Assembly: GCF_000771225.1 (NCBI RefSeq)
Contig: NZ_JDTZ01000004.1
Location: forward strand, 1-64,000
DNA: 64,000 nucleotides
Source: Bifidobacterium pseudolongum subsp. pseudolongum DSM 20099
Lineage (GTDB): Bacteria > Actinomycetota > Actinomycetes > Actinomycetales > Bifidobacteriaceae
Direction: 5' to 3'
Within the stretch, counting starts at the first letter, position 1; each line of letters starts with the position of its first letter. This document shows positions 26,424-35,505 of this stretch, piece after piece. The notes below the pieces were generated by a model. It searched no databases. It had not been told where the DNA came from and saw only the letters and a program-made list of their open reading frames with translations. A program made the translations under genes and the position numbers.

Positions 26424-26978
26424 ATGACATCCTATCCTGCATCCAAGCCGGGTTCCCAGCGTCACACGCTGTCGGTGCTCGTGGAAAACCGACCGGGCGT
26501 GCTCGCGCGCATCGCCGGGCTGTTCGCACGCCGCGCGTTCAACATCAATTCGCTTTCGGTCTCACCGACCGAACGCCCCGATATCTCACGCGTCACCGTG
26601 ACCGCCGACGTGGAGGATGTGCCGCTCGAGCAGATTATCAAGCAGCTCAACAAACTGCTCCATGTGCTCAAGATCGTCGACCTCGACCCCGCCACGACAG
26701 TGGAACGCGAGCTCGTGCTCATCAAAGTGGCGGCCGACGAATCGAACCGCTCCGACGTGCTCGAGATCGTGCGCCTGTTCCGCGTGCGCGTGGTGGATGT
26801 GAACCCCGAATCGCTCACGATCGAAGCGACCGGCGCGGGCGGCAAGATTGACGCGCTGCTCGGACTGCTCGAGCATTACGGCGTCACCGAGCTTGTGCGG
26901 TCGGGCGCGGTCGCGATGACCCGCGGCCCACACGCGCTGAGCGAAAAAGTGGTCGGCTCGGAAATCACCGGCCGCTGA
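26424..26978 (+). CDS. ilvN: Acetolactate synthase, regulatory subunit
   Basis: 184 residues. It is the small subunit that raises catalytic activity and confers valine feedback. An ACT domain fills residues 12-90 (HTLSVLVENRPGVLARIAGLFARRAFNI), followed by the conserved carboxyl domain (ESNRSDVLEIVRLFRVRVVDV to YGVTELVRSGAVAMTRG). AGGGG precedes the ATG. It is co-transcribed with ilvB and ends at a terminator. Confidence 0.96.
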   Translation: MTSYPASKPGSQRHTLSVLVENRPGVLARIAGLFARRAFNINSLSVSPTERPDISRVTVTADVEDVPLEQIIKQLNKLLHVLKIVDLDPATTVERELVLIKVAADESNRSDVLEIVRLFRVRVVDVNPESLTIEATGAGGKIDALLGLLEHYGVTELVRSGAVAMTRGPHALSEKVVGSEITGR

Positions 26979-26986
26979 AACCAGCG

Positions 26987-27039
26987 AACGCCGTGCACCG
27001 TGCGCGGGGCATCCGCCCCCATGCGCGGTGCGCGGCGTT
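26987..27039 (+). terminator. ilvBN terminator
   Basis: A long GC-rich stem from AACGCCGTGCACC to GGTGCGCGGCGTT, nearly perfect over about 22 bp with a short loop, 9 bases past the ilvN stop. The T-run is short (TTCCTATAT). Confidence 0.75.
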
Positions 27040-27093
27040 CCTATATCGGGTGCCCCGTTCACCGTGGCCTGCGCACCGCTACATCTTTGTGGA

Positions 27094-27184
27094 TTCGCCG
27101 TTTGTGTCACTGTTTTCGCCGTTATCGTCACTTTTTAGCCGGATTAATGACGATAACAGCGAAAACAGTGACGTAAACAGCGAA
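27094..27184. repeat. Large inverted repeat, intergenic element locus A
   Basis: Two 37-base arms (27094-27130 and 27148-27184) match in inverse orientation at 33 positions, with a 17-base AT-rich loop. Each arm is made of two direct copies of a ~20-bp unit, TTTTCGCCGTTATCGTCAC-like. The same unit recurs at 35380-35454. It is AT-richer than the genes around it and lies between the ilvBN terminator and the amidotransferase promoter. It codes for nothing recognisable. Confidence 0.85.
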
Positions 27185-27232
27185 ATGCAGCCGGGTAGTA
27201 GGCGGACTCCACCGCCTCGTCCGGGCAGATGG

Positions 27233-27238
27233 CACAAT
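27233..27238 (+). promoter_or_regulatory. -10 box of amidotransferase, leaderless start
   Basis: CACAAT, 7 bases, then the ATG at 27246. Confidence 0.4.
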
Positions 27239-27245
27239 AGTGGCT

Positions 27246-27974
27246 ATGAGCAAACCGGAAGTTCTGATTCTTCAGCATGCGGCGTGGGAAAAACCCGGGC
27301 GCATCCTCACCGACCTCGAAGAAATCGAGCTGCCCACGCAGACGCTGAACATCACCACACACAAAAAACCGGACATGCCGGACTTCGACGAAGTGGCCGG
27401 CGTGGTGCTGATGGGCGGCCCCATGGGTGCGACCGACGTGGACGACTACCCCGGACTCAAAGCCGAAGCCAAACTCGTGCGCGCCGCCGTGAGCGTGGGC
27501 AAACCCGTGCTCGGCGTATGCCTGGGCCACCAAATCATCGCCACGGCGCTCGGCGCCAAACTCAAACGCAACTGCACGCCCGAAATCGGCGTGCTACCGA
27601 TCAAACGCATGGAACGCCACGACTACTTCTCCATGTGGAGCAAACAGCTCGACGTGCTGCACTGGCACACCGACGCCGTCACACTGCCCGAAGGCGCGCA
27701 GCTGCTCGCACGGTCCGCCGAAACCAAAGTGCAGGCGTTCCGCTTCGGATCGGCCCTCGGCATGCAATTCCACCTCGAAGTCACACCACAACTGCTCGAA
27801 GAGTGGCTCGACGAACCCACCATGGTCAAACAGCTCAAAGCGGCGGGCGGATCCAAATCCCAACTGCGCGACGCCTACGCCACGGTCTACGGCCAGCTGC
27901 AGCCGCTCGCCGAACAGGTGTTCTCTGGGTTCGCCGCGCGCTGCAACACCTACGCGCGCTCGCTCATGAACTAG
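27246..27974 (+). CDS. Class I glutamine amidotransferase-like protein
   Basis: 242 residues, a stand-alone GATase1 domain. The nucleophile is Cys92 in VLGVCLGHQ, the His-Glu pair lies in QFHLEVTP, and the oxyanion segment is VVLMGGPMGATD. It resembles the proteins annotated as GMP synthase glutamine amidotransferase domain, but there is no synthetase domain. The family includes small-molecule gamma-glutamyl hydrolases such as PuuD-like and YfeJ-like proteins. The partner or substrate is unknown. A GTG six bases earlier (27240) is an alternative start. Confidence 0.85.
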   Translation: MSKPEVLILQHAAWEKPGRILTDLEEIELPTQTLNITTHKKPDMPDFDEVAGVVLMGGPMGATDVDDYPGLKAEAKLVRAAVSVGKPVLGVCLGHQIIATALGAKLKRNCTPEIGVLPIKRMERHDYFSMWSKQLDVLHWHTDAVTLPEGAQLLARSAETKVQAFRFGSALGMQFHLEVTPQLLEEWLDEPTMVKQLKAAGGSKSQLRDAYATVYGQLQPLAEQVFSGFAARCNTYARSLMN

Positions 27975-28024
27975 CCGACGCACGGCCTGCACGGCTCCGG
28001 CACGGTGATTTACCGCGGTCTCAT

Positions 28025-28030
28025 TACAGT
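28025..28030 (+). promoter_or_regulatory. -10 box of ABC-F gene, near-leaderless
   Basis: TACAGT, 8 bases, then the ATG at 28039. Confidence 0.5.
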
Positions 28031-28038
28031 GGAACACT

Positions 28039-30204
28039 ATGCCGACTTATGACCTGGGACTTGAGCATGTATCGCTCGCATTCGCCACAAAAACCGTGTT
28101 CACCGACGTCACGCAGGGCGTGTTCGAAGGCGACCGCATTGGCATCGTCGGCCGCAACGGCGACGGCAAATCCACGCTGCTCAAACTGCTCGCCGGCACG
28201 CAGGAGCCCGACTCCGGGCGCGTGACGCGCCGCAACGGCCTGACCTTCGGCATGCTCACGCAGCGCGATACGCTCGACGACAACGCGACACTGCGCGAAG
28301 CCGCGCTCGAGGGGCGTGAAGACTACGAATGGGCGTCACAGCAACAGTCGCGCGAGATCGTGGAGGCACTGCTGGGCGGCATGAACCTCGATGCGAAAGT
28401 CGGCTCGCTTTCCGGCGGGCAGCGGCGCCGCGCCGACCTGGCGCGCCTGCTGCTCAAGGAATGGGACATCCTCGCGCTCGACGAGCCCACCAACCACCTC
28501 GATGTGATCACGATCCACTGGCTCGCCGAACATCTCAAGAACCGGTGGAACCGCGGCACGGGCGCGCTCCTGCTCGTGACGCACGACCGCTGGTTCCTCG
28601 ACGAAGTGTGCGAATCGATGTGGGAGGTGCACGACGGGCGGATCGAACCGTTCGAAGGCGGTTACAGCGCCTACATGCTGCAGCGCGTGGAGCGCGACCG
28701 GCAGGCCGACGTGCGCGAAACCAAGCGCCGCAACCTGGCACGCAAAGAGCTCGCGTGGCTCTCGCGCGGGGCGCGCGCACGGTCCACGAAGCAGAAATTC
28801 CACGTCAAGGCGGCCACCGAGCTCATCGCCGACGTGCCGCCGATCCGCAACACGGTGGAACTCAAGCAGATGGCCACCTCGCGCTTGGGCAAGCAGGTCG
28901 TGGATCTGGTGGACGTGACGCAGATCTACGACCGCGAGCAGGGTTCGTATGCGGACATCGACCCCGATGCGGCGGCGCTCGCGGCGAACACGCGGTCGGC
29001 GAGCACCGTGGACGTGGTGGAGCCGATGGTGCGGGAACCACAAGTGTTCGGCAGCGTCACAATCGCCGTCGACGATGCGGATGACCCGCGGCTCACCTCG
29101 GCGTTCGGGGCGCGCGCGGGCGAAGTCGCCGCCGAGCACGGTCTGACGCACCACGAGCCGGAGGGCGAGATCAACGCGTTGCGCGGCACGCGCGGCGAGG
29201 CGGAAACCGCTCCGGATGAGACGAGCGCGGCCGTGGAGATCACGGTGAGCGGCCGTAAGATCCTCGACGATGTGACGTGGCTCATCGGGCCGGGCGATCG
29301 CTTCGGCATCGTCGGCGCGAACGGCGCGGGCAAATCGACGCTGCTCAAGATCCTCGACGGCACGCTCACGCCCACCGCCGGACGGGTGAACATCGGCAAG
29401 ACCGTGCGCTTCGCCGTACTTTCACAGCGGCTCGACGAGCTGGAGAAGCTCGGCAAATACAAGGTCAAGGAAGTGCTCAGCCGGTACAAGCCGAGCTACA
29501 TCGTGGACGGCAAGGAAGTGACACCGGGCCAGCTCATGGAGCGGCTCGGATTCGAGGCAGCGCAACTGATGACGCCGATCCGCGACCTTTCGGGCGGCCA
29601 GAAGCGCCGTATGCAGCTGCTGCTGATTCTGCTTGACGAACCGAACGTGCTGATCATGGACGAGCCGGGCAACGATCTGGACACCGACATGCTGGCCGTG
29701 ATGGAGGATCTGCTCGACACGTGGCCGGGCACGCTGATCGTGGTGAGCCACGACCGTTACTTGCTCGAACGCGTGACCGACGAGCAGTTCGCACTGATCG
29801 GCGGCAAGGTGCGCCACCTGCCGGGCGGCGTGCAGGACTACCTCGACATGGTGGAACAGCTCAAACGCGGCGAGGACCCGCTGGGGCTGGAAGGTGCTGC
29901 GGCTGGCGCGGCTGGCGAGAATGTTGCTGGCGGCGCCTCCGATGGCGCCGCCTCCGCTGCGTCGGAAACCCTGAAGCTCAGCGGCAAGGCCTATGCCGAC
30001 GCCTCGCGGCGCGTTTCGGCGATCGAACGCAAACTCGAGAAGCTGGAAACACAGAAAGAGCGGCTCGAGGAGCAGATGGCGGCGCACGACCCAAGCGACT
30101 ACGTCGGACTCAACGAGCTCAACGGGCAATTGCAGGCGCTCACGACGGAATCGGAGGACCTCGAGGCCGAATGGCTCGACCTTTCCGAGCAAATGGGCCA
30201 GTGA
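28039..30204 (+). CDS. ABC-F family ATPase (Uup/EttA group)
   Basis: 721 residues and no membrane segments. Two ABC domains are fused: Walker A GRNGDGKSTLLKLL and signature LSGGQRRRADLARLL in the first; GANGAGKSTLLKIL and LSGGQKRRMQL in the second. Between them lie a linker with Arg-rich sequence and an acidic, low-complexity insert of about 100 residues (about 300-400). The carboxyl end is a coiled coil (about 650-720) as in Uup. ABC-F proteins bind the ribosomal E site and rescue or tune translation; some give antibiotic resistance. The coiled coil argues for a Uup-like housekeeping role, but this is inference. Confidence 0.88.
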   Translation: MPTYDLGLEHVSLAFATKTVFTDVTQGVFEGDRIGIVGRNGDGKSTLLKLLAGTQEPDSGRVTRRNGLTFGMLTQRDTLDDNATLREAALEGREDYEWASQQQSREIVEALLGGMNLDAKVGSLSGGQRRRADLARLLLKEWDILALDEPTNHLDVITIHWLAEHLKNRWNRGTGALLLVTHDRWFLDEVCESMWEVHDGRIEPFEGGYSAYMLQRVERDRQADVRETKRRNLARKELAWLSRGARARSTKQKFHVKAATELIADVPPIRNTVELKQMATSRLGKQVVDLVDVTQIYDREQGSYADIDPDAAALAANTRSASTVDVVEPMVREPQVFGSVTIAVDDADDPRLTSAFGARAGEVAAEHGLTHHEPEGEINALRGTRGEAETAPDETSAAVEITVSGRKILDDVTWLIGPGDRFGIVGANGAGKSTLLKILDGTLTPTAGRVNIGKTVRFAVLSQRLDELEKLGKYKVKEVLSRYKPSYIVDGKEVTPGQLMERLGFEAAQLMTPIRDLSGGQKRRMQLLLILLDEPNVLIMDEPGNDLDTDMLAVMEDLLDTWPGTLIVVSHDRYLLERVTDEQFALIGGKVRHLPGGVQDYLDMVEQLKRGEDPLGLEGAAAGAAGENVAGGASDGAASAASETLKLSGKAYADASRRVSAIERKLEKLETQKERLEEQMAAHDPSDYVGLNELNGQLQALTTESEDLEAEWLDLSEQMGQ

Positions 30205-30258
30205 ACAGCAGCATCGCAAACGCTTGAGCCTCGCATTCTATTTGTCTACAAAACGCAA

Positions 30259-30264
30259 TACGCT
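30259..30264 (+). promoter_or_regulatory. cysS -10 box, leaderless start
   Basis: TACGCT, 6 bases, then the cysS ATG at 30271. Confidence 0.5.
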
Positions 30265-30270
30265 CGAACC

Positions 30271-31920
30271 ATGACCGAGCATTCCCACAACGCAAGCAAT
30301 GCCAACACTTTCAAGGACCCGCAGTTCACCGAAACGCAGATGGCCGGCGACGGCGGCGTCGCGAACGCGGCCGTCGCCTTGAAGCTCTACGACACGGCGT
30401 CGCATGAGGTCTCGCGCTTCGAGCCGATCCAGCCGGGCAAGGTGGGCATGTACGTGTGTGGCGCCACGGTGCAGAGCTCGCCGCACATCGGGCACATCCG
30501 CGCCGGCGTGGCGTTCGACATCATCCGCCGTTGGTTCCTGCGCTTGGGGTATGACGTCACGTTCATCCGCAACGTGACCGATATCGACGACAAGATCCTC
30601 GACAAAGCCGCGGCGGCCGGGCAGCGCTGGTGGGCGCGCGCCTACCACTATGAGCGCGAATTCACCGAGGCCTACGAGCAGCTGGGCGTGCTGCCGCCAA
30701 CCTATGAGCCGCGCGCGACCGGGCACATCATGGATATGGTCCACCTGATCGAGCGCATCATCGACAACGGCCACGCCTATGTGGTGCGTGACGAAAACGG
30801 CGAACTCACGGGCGATGTCTACTTCGATGTGGCGTCGTGGCCGCATTACGGCGAACTCACCCACCAGAAGCAGACCACCGAGGTCGACGAGGCGGCGACC
30901 GTGGCCGACCGCATGGGGCCGTCGGTGGACGCCACCGGCGAAGACAAATACAATCCGGCTGACCCGGCCGACCTTTCCGAAGACAAGCGCGACCCGCGTG
31001 ATTTCGCGCTGTGGAAGCGCCCGAAGCCCACCGACCCGGCCGACGCGCGCTGGAAGACGCCGTTCGGCACCGGCCGCCCGGGCTGGCACATCGAATGCTC
31101 CGCGATGAGCTACCGCTACCTCGACGGCATGTTCGACATCCATGGCGGCGGCCTCGACCTGCGCTTCCCGCACCACGAGAACGAGATGGCACAGACGCGC
31201 GCGGCCGGCTACCGCACGGCGAACCGCTGGATGCATTCGGCGTGGGTCACCGCGAAGGGCGAGAAGATGAGCAAATCGCTCGGCAACGGGCTCTCGGTGC
31301 CCGTCGTGCTCAAGGAGCACTCCGCGTGGGTCGTGCGCTATGCGCTCGGCTCGGTGCAGTACCGGTCGATGCTCGAGTGGTCCGACCAGACGCTCACCGA
31401 GGCGCAAGCCGCCTACGACCGCATCATGAACTTCATCGAACACGCGGGCGAAGCGCTCGGCGAGCAGCCGTCGCGCGAGGAGATCGCGGGCGTCTCCGCC
31501 GACGATCTGCCGGTGGACTTCGTGGCCGCGATGAACGACGATGTCAATGTTTCACGTGCAACAGCCGCGATCTTCACGCAGGTGCGCGCGGGCAACACGC
31601 AGCTCACCGAACTCGTGGACGACGCCGAAACCAGCAAGCGCGCGGCCCTGCGCGCCACGCTTGTCAATGTGCGCGCGATGCTCGACACGCTCGGCCTTGA
31701 CCCGCTCGCCGAACCGTGGATCAGCGGCGGCGACGAAGCTGGCGGCGAGTCGGCGGCGCAGGACGCGCTCGGGCGCCTCATCGACGCGCAGCTCGAAGCG
31801 CGCGCCGCTGCCCGCAAGGCCAAGGATTTCGCGGCCGCGGACAAGATCCGTGACGACCTTGCGGCCCTCGGCATCACAATCGAAGACGGCCCCAACGGCT
31901 CGACTTGGTCCCTCGACTGA
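30271..31920 (+). CDS. cysS: Cysteinyl-tRNA synthetase
   Basis: 549 residues of the class I synthetases. HIGH motif: [11 protein letters not shown] near residue 72; KMSKS loop: [11 protein letters not shown]. Zinc ligands are seen in [14 protein letters not shown] and HHENE. The amino end has about 30 extra residues before the core, and an acidic, Pro-rich insert (about 205-240) interrupts the connective region, making it longer than the E. coli enzyme. It is convergent with the MFS remnant, 5 bases apart. Confidence 0.95.
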   Translation: MTEHSHNASNANTFKDPQFTETQMAGDGGVANAAVALKLYDTASHEVSRFEPIQPGKVGMYVCGATVQSSPHIGHIRAGVAFDIIRRWFLRLGYDVTFIRNVTDIDDKILDKAAAAGQRWWARAYHYEREFTEAYEQLGVLPPTYEPRATGHIMDMVHLIERIIDNGHAYVVRDENGELTGDVYFDVASWPHYGELTHQKQTTEVDEAATVADRMGPSVDATGEDKYNPADPADLSEDKRDPRDFALWKRPKPTDPADARWKTPFGTGRPGWHIECSAMSYRYLDGMFDIHGGGLDLRFPHHENEMAQTRAAGYRTANRWMHSAWVTAKGEKMSKSLGNGLSVPVVLKEHSAWVVRYALGSVQYRSMLEWSDQTLTEAQAAYDRIMNFIEHAGEALGEQPSREEIAGVSADDLPVDFVAAMNDDVNVSRATAAIFTQVRAGNTQLTELVDDAETSKRAALRATLVNVRAMLDTLGLDPLAEPWISGGDEAGGESAAQDALGRLIDAQLEARAAARKAKDFAAADKIRDDLAALGITIEDGPNGSTWSLD

Positions 31921-31925
31921 CCTAG

Positions 31926-32558
31926 CTACAGTTCCGCCGTATCCCAGCCGTCGGCGCGCGGGATGCGGCGGATGCGCGCACTGCACAACACGATCACCGT
32001 GGAGAGCGCAAGTGCCGCAAGGAACACCGCGATGGTGCCGCGGAATCCGAGCACAGGCACGATGAGCGAGACGGCGATCCTGCCCTGCATCAACGTCGGC
32101 GCCTTCGCATACACGAAGCCGAGCAGCAGCGCGTCGATGATCGGGAACGGCAGGCCCATCACCGAATTCGCGACAAACACAAGCGCATACGACGCGCCAT
32201 CCGATACTCCAGGCCCATACGCGAACAGCATCGGCGCCACGCACGCGCACAGAAACACGAAACTGACGCAGATGCAGACGCCGACCGGTACGCGGTCGCT
32301 CAACCGCGCGGCGGCGAACGCGCCGACGAGCATCATCGCGGCGATGCCGCTGCCGATCGCGCCAATGAGCGTCGCGTCCGTGTTGAACTGCATCAGATGC
32401 AATTGAATCGCATATTCGACACCGTTCACACCGAAGTTCAGCAGTGCGGCCGCTACCATGACCGTCACGAGCAGCGGTTTGCGCAGAGACCACGACCATC
32501 CGCTCACAAAGTCGCCGAAGAACGACGGGCGCGCGGCGGGCGCGGCCGCGTGCGCCAT
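31926..32558 (-). pseudogene. MFS transporter, carboxyl half only
   Basis: 210 residues with six predicted membrane segments, matching only the second half of a major facilitator. It begins with a cytoplasmic-loop-like stretch (SFFGDFVSGWSWSLRKPLLVTVM), as found before TM7. TM8 is followed by a loop with ARLSDRVPVG, the usual location of the repeated MFS loop motif. No first half is found upstream: the CDF gene ends at 32596, 38 bases before the ATG. There is no convincing ribosome-binding site. The most likely reading is a remnant after deletion of the 5' half; a functional six-helix protein is less likely. Confidence 0.7.
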
Positions 32559-32595
32559 ACGCGGCAGGCGAATGCGTCGCGCGGCCGCACACCAC

Positions 32596-33501
32596 CTACT
32601 CGAACACGAAGTCCACGTTGACGATGTACAGCTTCGGCTCCAACGCTTTTTCGATCGTCTGGCGCGCCCCCACGAGCTCCTCCATCTGCACGGTACCCTT
32701 GGTGCTGCCGATGAAGATGTCCACATCGAAGTTCATGCCGGTCTTGAACACGTGGATCTTCTCCATCTCGATCCCCGCGGGCAGATGCGTCTCGACTTCG
32801 CGCGTCACAACATCGGAGATCTCCTCGTCGTCATGCGTGCCGCCGACGAGCTCCACAAACGCGTCACGCAACACGATGACCGGCTCCTTGATCGTGAGCA
32901 GCACAATGATCGTCGTAATGAAGAAATCGCCGGTGTAGTGCAGAAAATCAAATGGTGTGCCATTGGGCAGGAAGTACAGCAGCACCGCCACAATGCCAAT
33001 GCCGAGCGAGATCATACCGTCGATCCATGTGCCGTTCGCCTCCGCTTTGAGCATGAGGCTCGCGTTGCCGATCGCCCGGTTGCGCGCGCGGTAATACCCC
33101 ACGAGCATGAGGCACACCGCCACGGCCGCGATCTGGTAGATGATCACCGGGCCGAAACTGAGCCGCTCGCCCTCGCCGTACGCGAAATAGTCGATCGCCA
33201 CGCGCAGCACGTCGAGGAACGAAAACAGCAGCAGGCAGATCGTGAAGATCGATTTGCAGATCGCGTAGATCGGCTCGAGCGCGAACATGCCGTTGGGGAA
33301 CCGGTCGCTCACGCGCACCGTCTTCCGGGAGAGATACGACGCCACGCCGCCGGAGATGACCGAGATCACCGTGAACGAGGCGTCGAGGAACATGGATTTG
33401 AGGCCGGTGAGGAAGAACACGAAGAATCCGGCGAGCACCATGACCACATTGACGACGATGCCCACCGTCAACGCCTGCTGTTCGATTTTCTTCTGCTTCA
33501 T
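32596..33501 (-). CDS. Cation transporter of the CDF family (COG3965-like)
   Basis: 301 residues with six membrane segments in the first two thirds and a cytoplasmic carboxyl domain of about 90 residues (EVETHLPAGIEMEKIHVFKTG). CDF proteins export Zn, Co, Mn or Fe by proton antiport. The expected metal-site positions carry Asp without the usual His: FLDASFTVIS in the second helix and GTWIDGM in the fifth, a pattern I associate with the COG3965 branch. AAGGAG precedes the ATG at 33501. Metal specificity is unknown. Confidence 0.75.
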   Translation of the reverse strand: MKQKKIEQQALTVGIVVNVVMVLAGFFVFFLTGLKSMFLDASFTVISVISGGVASYLSRKTVRVSDRFPNGMFALEPIYAICKSIFTICLLLFSFLDVLRVAIDYFAYGEGERLSFGPVIIYQIAAVAVCLMLVGYYRARNRAIGNASLMLKAEANGTWIDGMISLGIGIVAVLLYFLPNGTPFDFLHYTGDFFITTIIVLLTIKEPVIVLRDAFVELVGGTHDDEEISDVVTREVETHLPAGIEMEKIHVFKTGMNFDVDIFIGSTKGTVQMEELVGARQTIEKALEPKLYIVNVDFVFE

Positions 33502-33622
33502 GCAGCCACTCCTTCGCGCCACGCTCAACCTCTCCAGCTTAACATTCCACACGGTTATGCGCAGACCAAAACGACATGTCGCACAACGTCCACACAATCC
33601 CGCCCTTTTCCCACGCAACGGC

Positions 33623-33628
33623 TAGAAT
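33623..33628 (+). promoter_or_regulatory. ffh -10 box, near-leaderless
   Basis: TAGAAT, 9 bases, then the ffh ATG at 33638. No Shine-Dalgarno is seen. Confidence 0.5.
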
Positions 33629-33637
33629 CGGCTCATT

Positions 33638-35266
33638 ATGGCAGCATTTAGTTCTCTTACAGACAGGCTCTCGAACGCGTTCAAGCATCTCAAGAGCAAA
33701 GGCAAGCTCTCCGAAGCGGACATCGACGGCACGATCCGCGAGATCCGCCGCGCGTTGCTCGATGCGGACGTCTCGCTCGACGTGGTGCGCTCGTTCACCG
33801 CGCGCGTACGCGAGCGCGCGCTCGGCGCCGAGGTCTCCGAAGCGCTCAACCCGGCACAGCAGGTGGTGAAGATCGTCAATGACGAGCTCACCGACATCCT
33901 GGGCCAGGGCGTCGATCGCCCGCTCAACTTCGCGAAGAACCCGCCCACGATCATCATGCTCGCGGGTCTGCAGGGCGCCGGCAAGACGACGCTCGCGGGC
34001 AAGCTCGGCTACTGGCTCAAGGATTCGGGCCATACGCCGCTGCTCGTGGCGGCCGATCTGCAGCGCCCGAACGCAGTGACGCAGCTCGAGGTCGTCGGCG
34101 AGCGCGCCGGCGTGCCCGTCTACGCGCCGGAGAAGGGCGTGCAGTCCGCGGGCGGCGACGCGGTTTCCGCCCCGGGCGAGACGACCGGCGACCCGGTGAA
34201 GGTGGCGCGCGACTCGATCGAATACGCGCGGCAGAAGCTGTACGACACGGTGATCATCGACACCGCCGGCCGACTCGGCGTGGACGAGACGCTGATGCAG
34301 CAGGCGCGAGACATCCGCGACGCCGTGCAGCCGAACGAGATCCTGTTCGTGATCGACGCGATGATCGGCCAGGACGCGGTGCGCACCGCCCAAGCCTTCG
34401 ATGAGGGCGTCGATTTCACCGGCGTGGTGCTCTCCAAACTCGATGGCGATGCGCGCGGTGGCGCGGCGCTTTCGGTCGCGTCGGTGACCGGCAAGCCGAT
34501 CCTATTCGCGTCGAACGGCGAAGGTCTCAAGGACTTCGAGGTGTTCCACCCGGATCGCATGGCTTCGCGCATCCTCGACATGGGCGACATCCTCACGCTC
34601 ATCGAGCAGGCGCAGCGCGAATTCGACGAGGAGCAGACGCGCGAGGCCGCCGCGAAGATGGCGGAGGGCAGCTTCGGCCTCGACGACTTCCTGGCCCAGC
34701 TGCAGCAGGTGCGCAAGCTCGGTTCGATGAAGTCGCTGCTCGGCATGATTCCGGGCATGGCGCAGCACCGCAAGGAACTCGAACAGTTCGATGAGCGCGA
34801 GATCGACCGCACCGAGGCGATCATCCGCTCGATGACCCCCGAAGAGCGCCGCGACCCGAAAATCATCGACGGTTCGCGCCGAGCTCGCATCGCGTATGGT
34901 TCGGGCGTCACCGTCTCCGCCGTCAATGCGCTGCTGCAGCGCTTCGAGCAGGCCGCGAAGATGATGAAGCGCATGAGCAACAAAGCCGGCATGGGTGGAT
35001 TCCCCGGCATGGGTGGCCCCGGCGGCGGCAAGAAAGGCAAAAAGGGGAAGAAAGGCAAGAAGGGCGGCTCCAAGTCGGGCAATCCGATGAAGCGCGAGGC
35101 CGAAGAGAAGGCATTGCGCGCACGCCTTTCGGGCAAGCCGAGCTCGGGGGGTTCGGCGTTCGCGAAGAAGCAAGGCACCCCGCAGCTGCCGGAAGGACTG
35201 CAGGATGCCTTCGGCGGCGAGCTCCCACCAAACCTGGGTGGCGGCCTGAGCGGTCTCCTCGGCTGA
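33638..35266 (+). CDS. ffh: Signal recognition particle protein Ffh
   Basis: 542 residues. It binds signal sequences and 4.5S RNA and delivers ribosomes to FtsY. The N domain is helical (about 1-90). The G domain follows with GLQGAGKTTLAGKL, DTAGRL and SKLDGDARGG; an insert of about 15 residues near 165-185 is rich in Gly and Ala. The M domain holds the RNA-binding RRARIAYGSGVTVSAVNALLQRF and Met-rich MMKRMSNKAGMGG. The long basic/Gly-rich tail (GGGKKGKKGKKGKKGGSKSG) and Gly-rich end extend past the E. coli length. Confidence 0.97.
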   Translation: MAAFSSLTDRLSNAFKHLKSKGKLSEADIDGTIREIRRALLDADVSLDVVRSFTARVRERALGAEVSEALNPAQQVVKIVNDELTDILGQGVDRPLNFAKNPPTIIMLAGLQGAGKTTLAGKLGYWLKDSGHTPLLVAADLQRPNAVTQLEVVGERAGVPVYAPEKGVQSAGGDAVSAPGETTGDPVKVARDSIEYARQKLYDTVIIDTAGRLGVDETLMQQARDIRDAVQPNEILFVIDAMIGQDAVRTAQAFDEGVDFTGVVLSKLDGDARGGAALSVASVTGKPILFASNGEGLKDFEVFHPDRMASRILDMGDILTLIEQAQREFDEEQTREAAAKMAEGSFGLDDFLAQLQQVRKLGSMKSLLGMIPGMAQHRKELEQFDEREIDRTEAIIRSMTPEERRDPKIIDGSRRARIAYGSGVTVSAVNALLQRFEQAAKMMKRMSNKAGMGGFPGMGGPGGGKKGKKGKKGKKGGSKSGNPMKREAEEKALRARLSGKPSSGGSAFAKKQGTPQLPEGLQDAFGGELPPNLGGGLSGLLG

Positions 35267-35273
35267 GCCCTTT

Positions 35274-35309
35274 GCGCGGCGTCACCAACCAAGTCGGGTG
35301 GCGCCGCGC
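35274..35309 (+). terminator. ffh terminator
   Basis: GCGCGGCGTCACC pairs with GGTGGCGCCGCGC (one wobble) around a 10-base loop, 7 bases past the stop. It is followed by AGCCTTTGCT, a weak T-run. Confidence 0.75.
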
Positions 35310-35379
35310 AGCCTTTGCTGCCGGCCAGTAGCCCTGCAACCCGCCGCCACTACCCTATCCAGCGTGTGATTGACTATCA

Positions 35380-35454
35380 TTTTCGCCGTAATCGTCACTG
35401 TTTTCGCCGTTTACGTCATAAAAACAGAAGAAAAGTGACCAAAACGGCGAAAAG
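35380..35454. repeat. Intergenic element locus B
   Basis: Two direct copies of the ~20-bp unit (TTTTCGCCGTAATCGTCACT at 35380 and TTTTCGCCGTTTACGTCAT at 35401) face one inverted copy (GTGACCAAAACGGCGAAAA at 35435). The second and third can form an imperfect 19-bp stem with a 15-base A-rich loop. It is the same family as 27094-27184 and lies between the ffh terminator and the next gene. Confidence 0.8.
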
Positions 35455-35505
35455 CCTAGGCACCTAGAGACCTACCCACCCCATCCATCAGTCGAAAGGA
35501 CCTCC

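Noticed and set aside
26987-27039. Treating the ilvBN GC-rich hairpin as part of the 27-kb inverted-repeat element
   Set aside because: It is directly behind the ilvN stop, has a different composition and lacks the TTTTCGCCGTT unit; it is better read as the terminator.
27246-27974. Complete GMP synthase (guaA)
   Set aside because: Only the amidotransferase domain is present; there is no ATP pyrophosphatase or dimerisation domain.
28039-30204. Antibiotic-resistance ABC-F protein
   Set aside because: The carboxyl coiled coil and overall layout fit the housekeeping Uup/EttA group better; resistance cannot be claimed from sequence.
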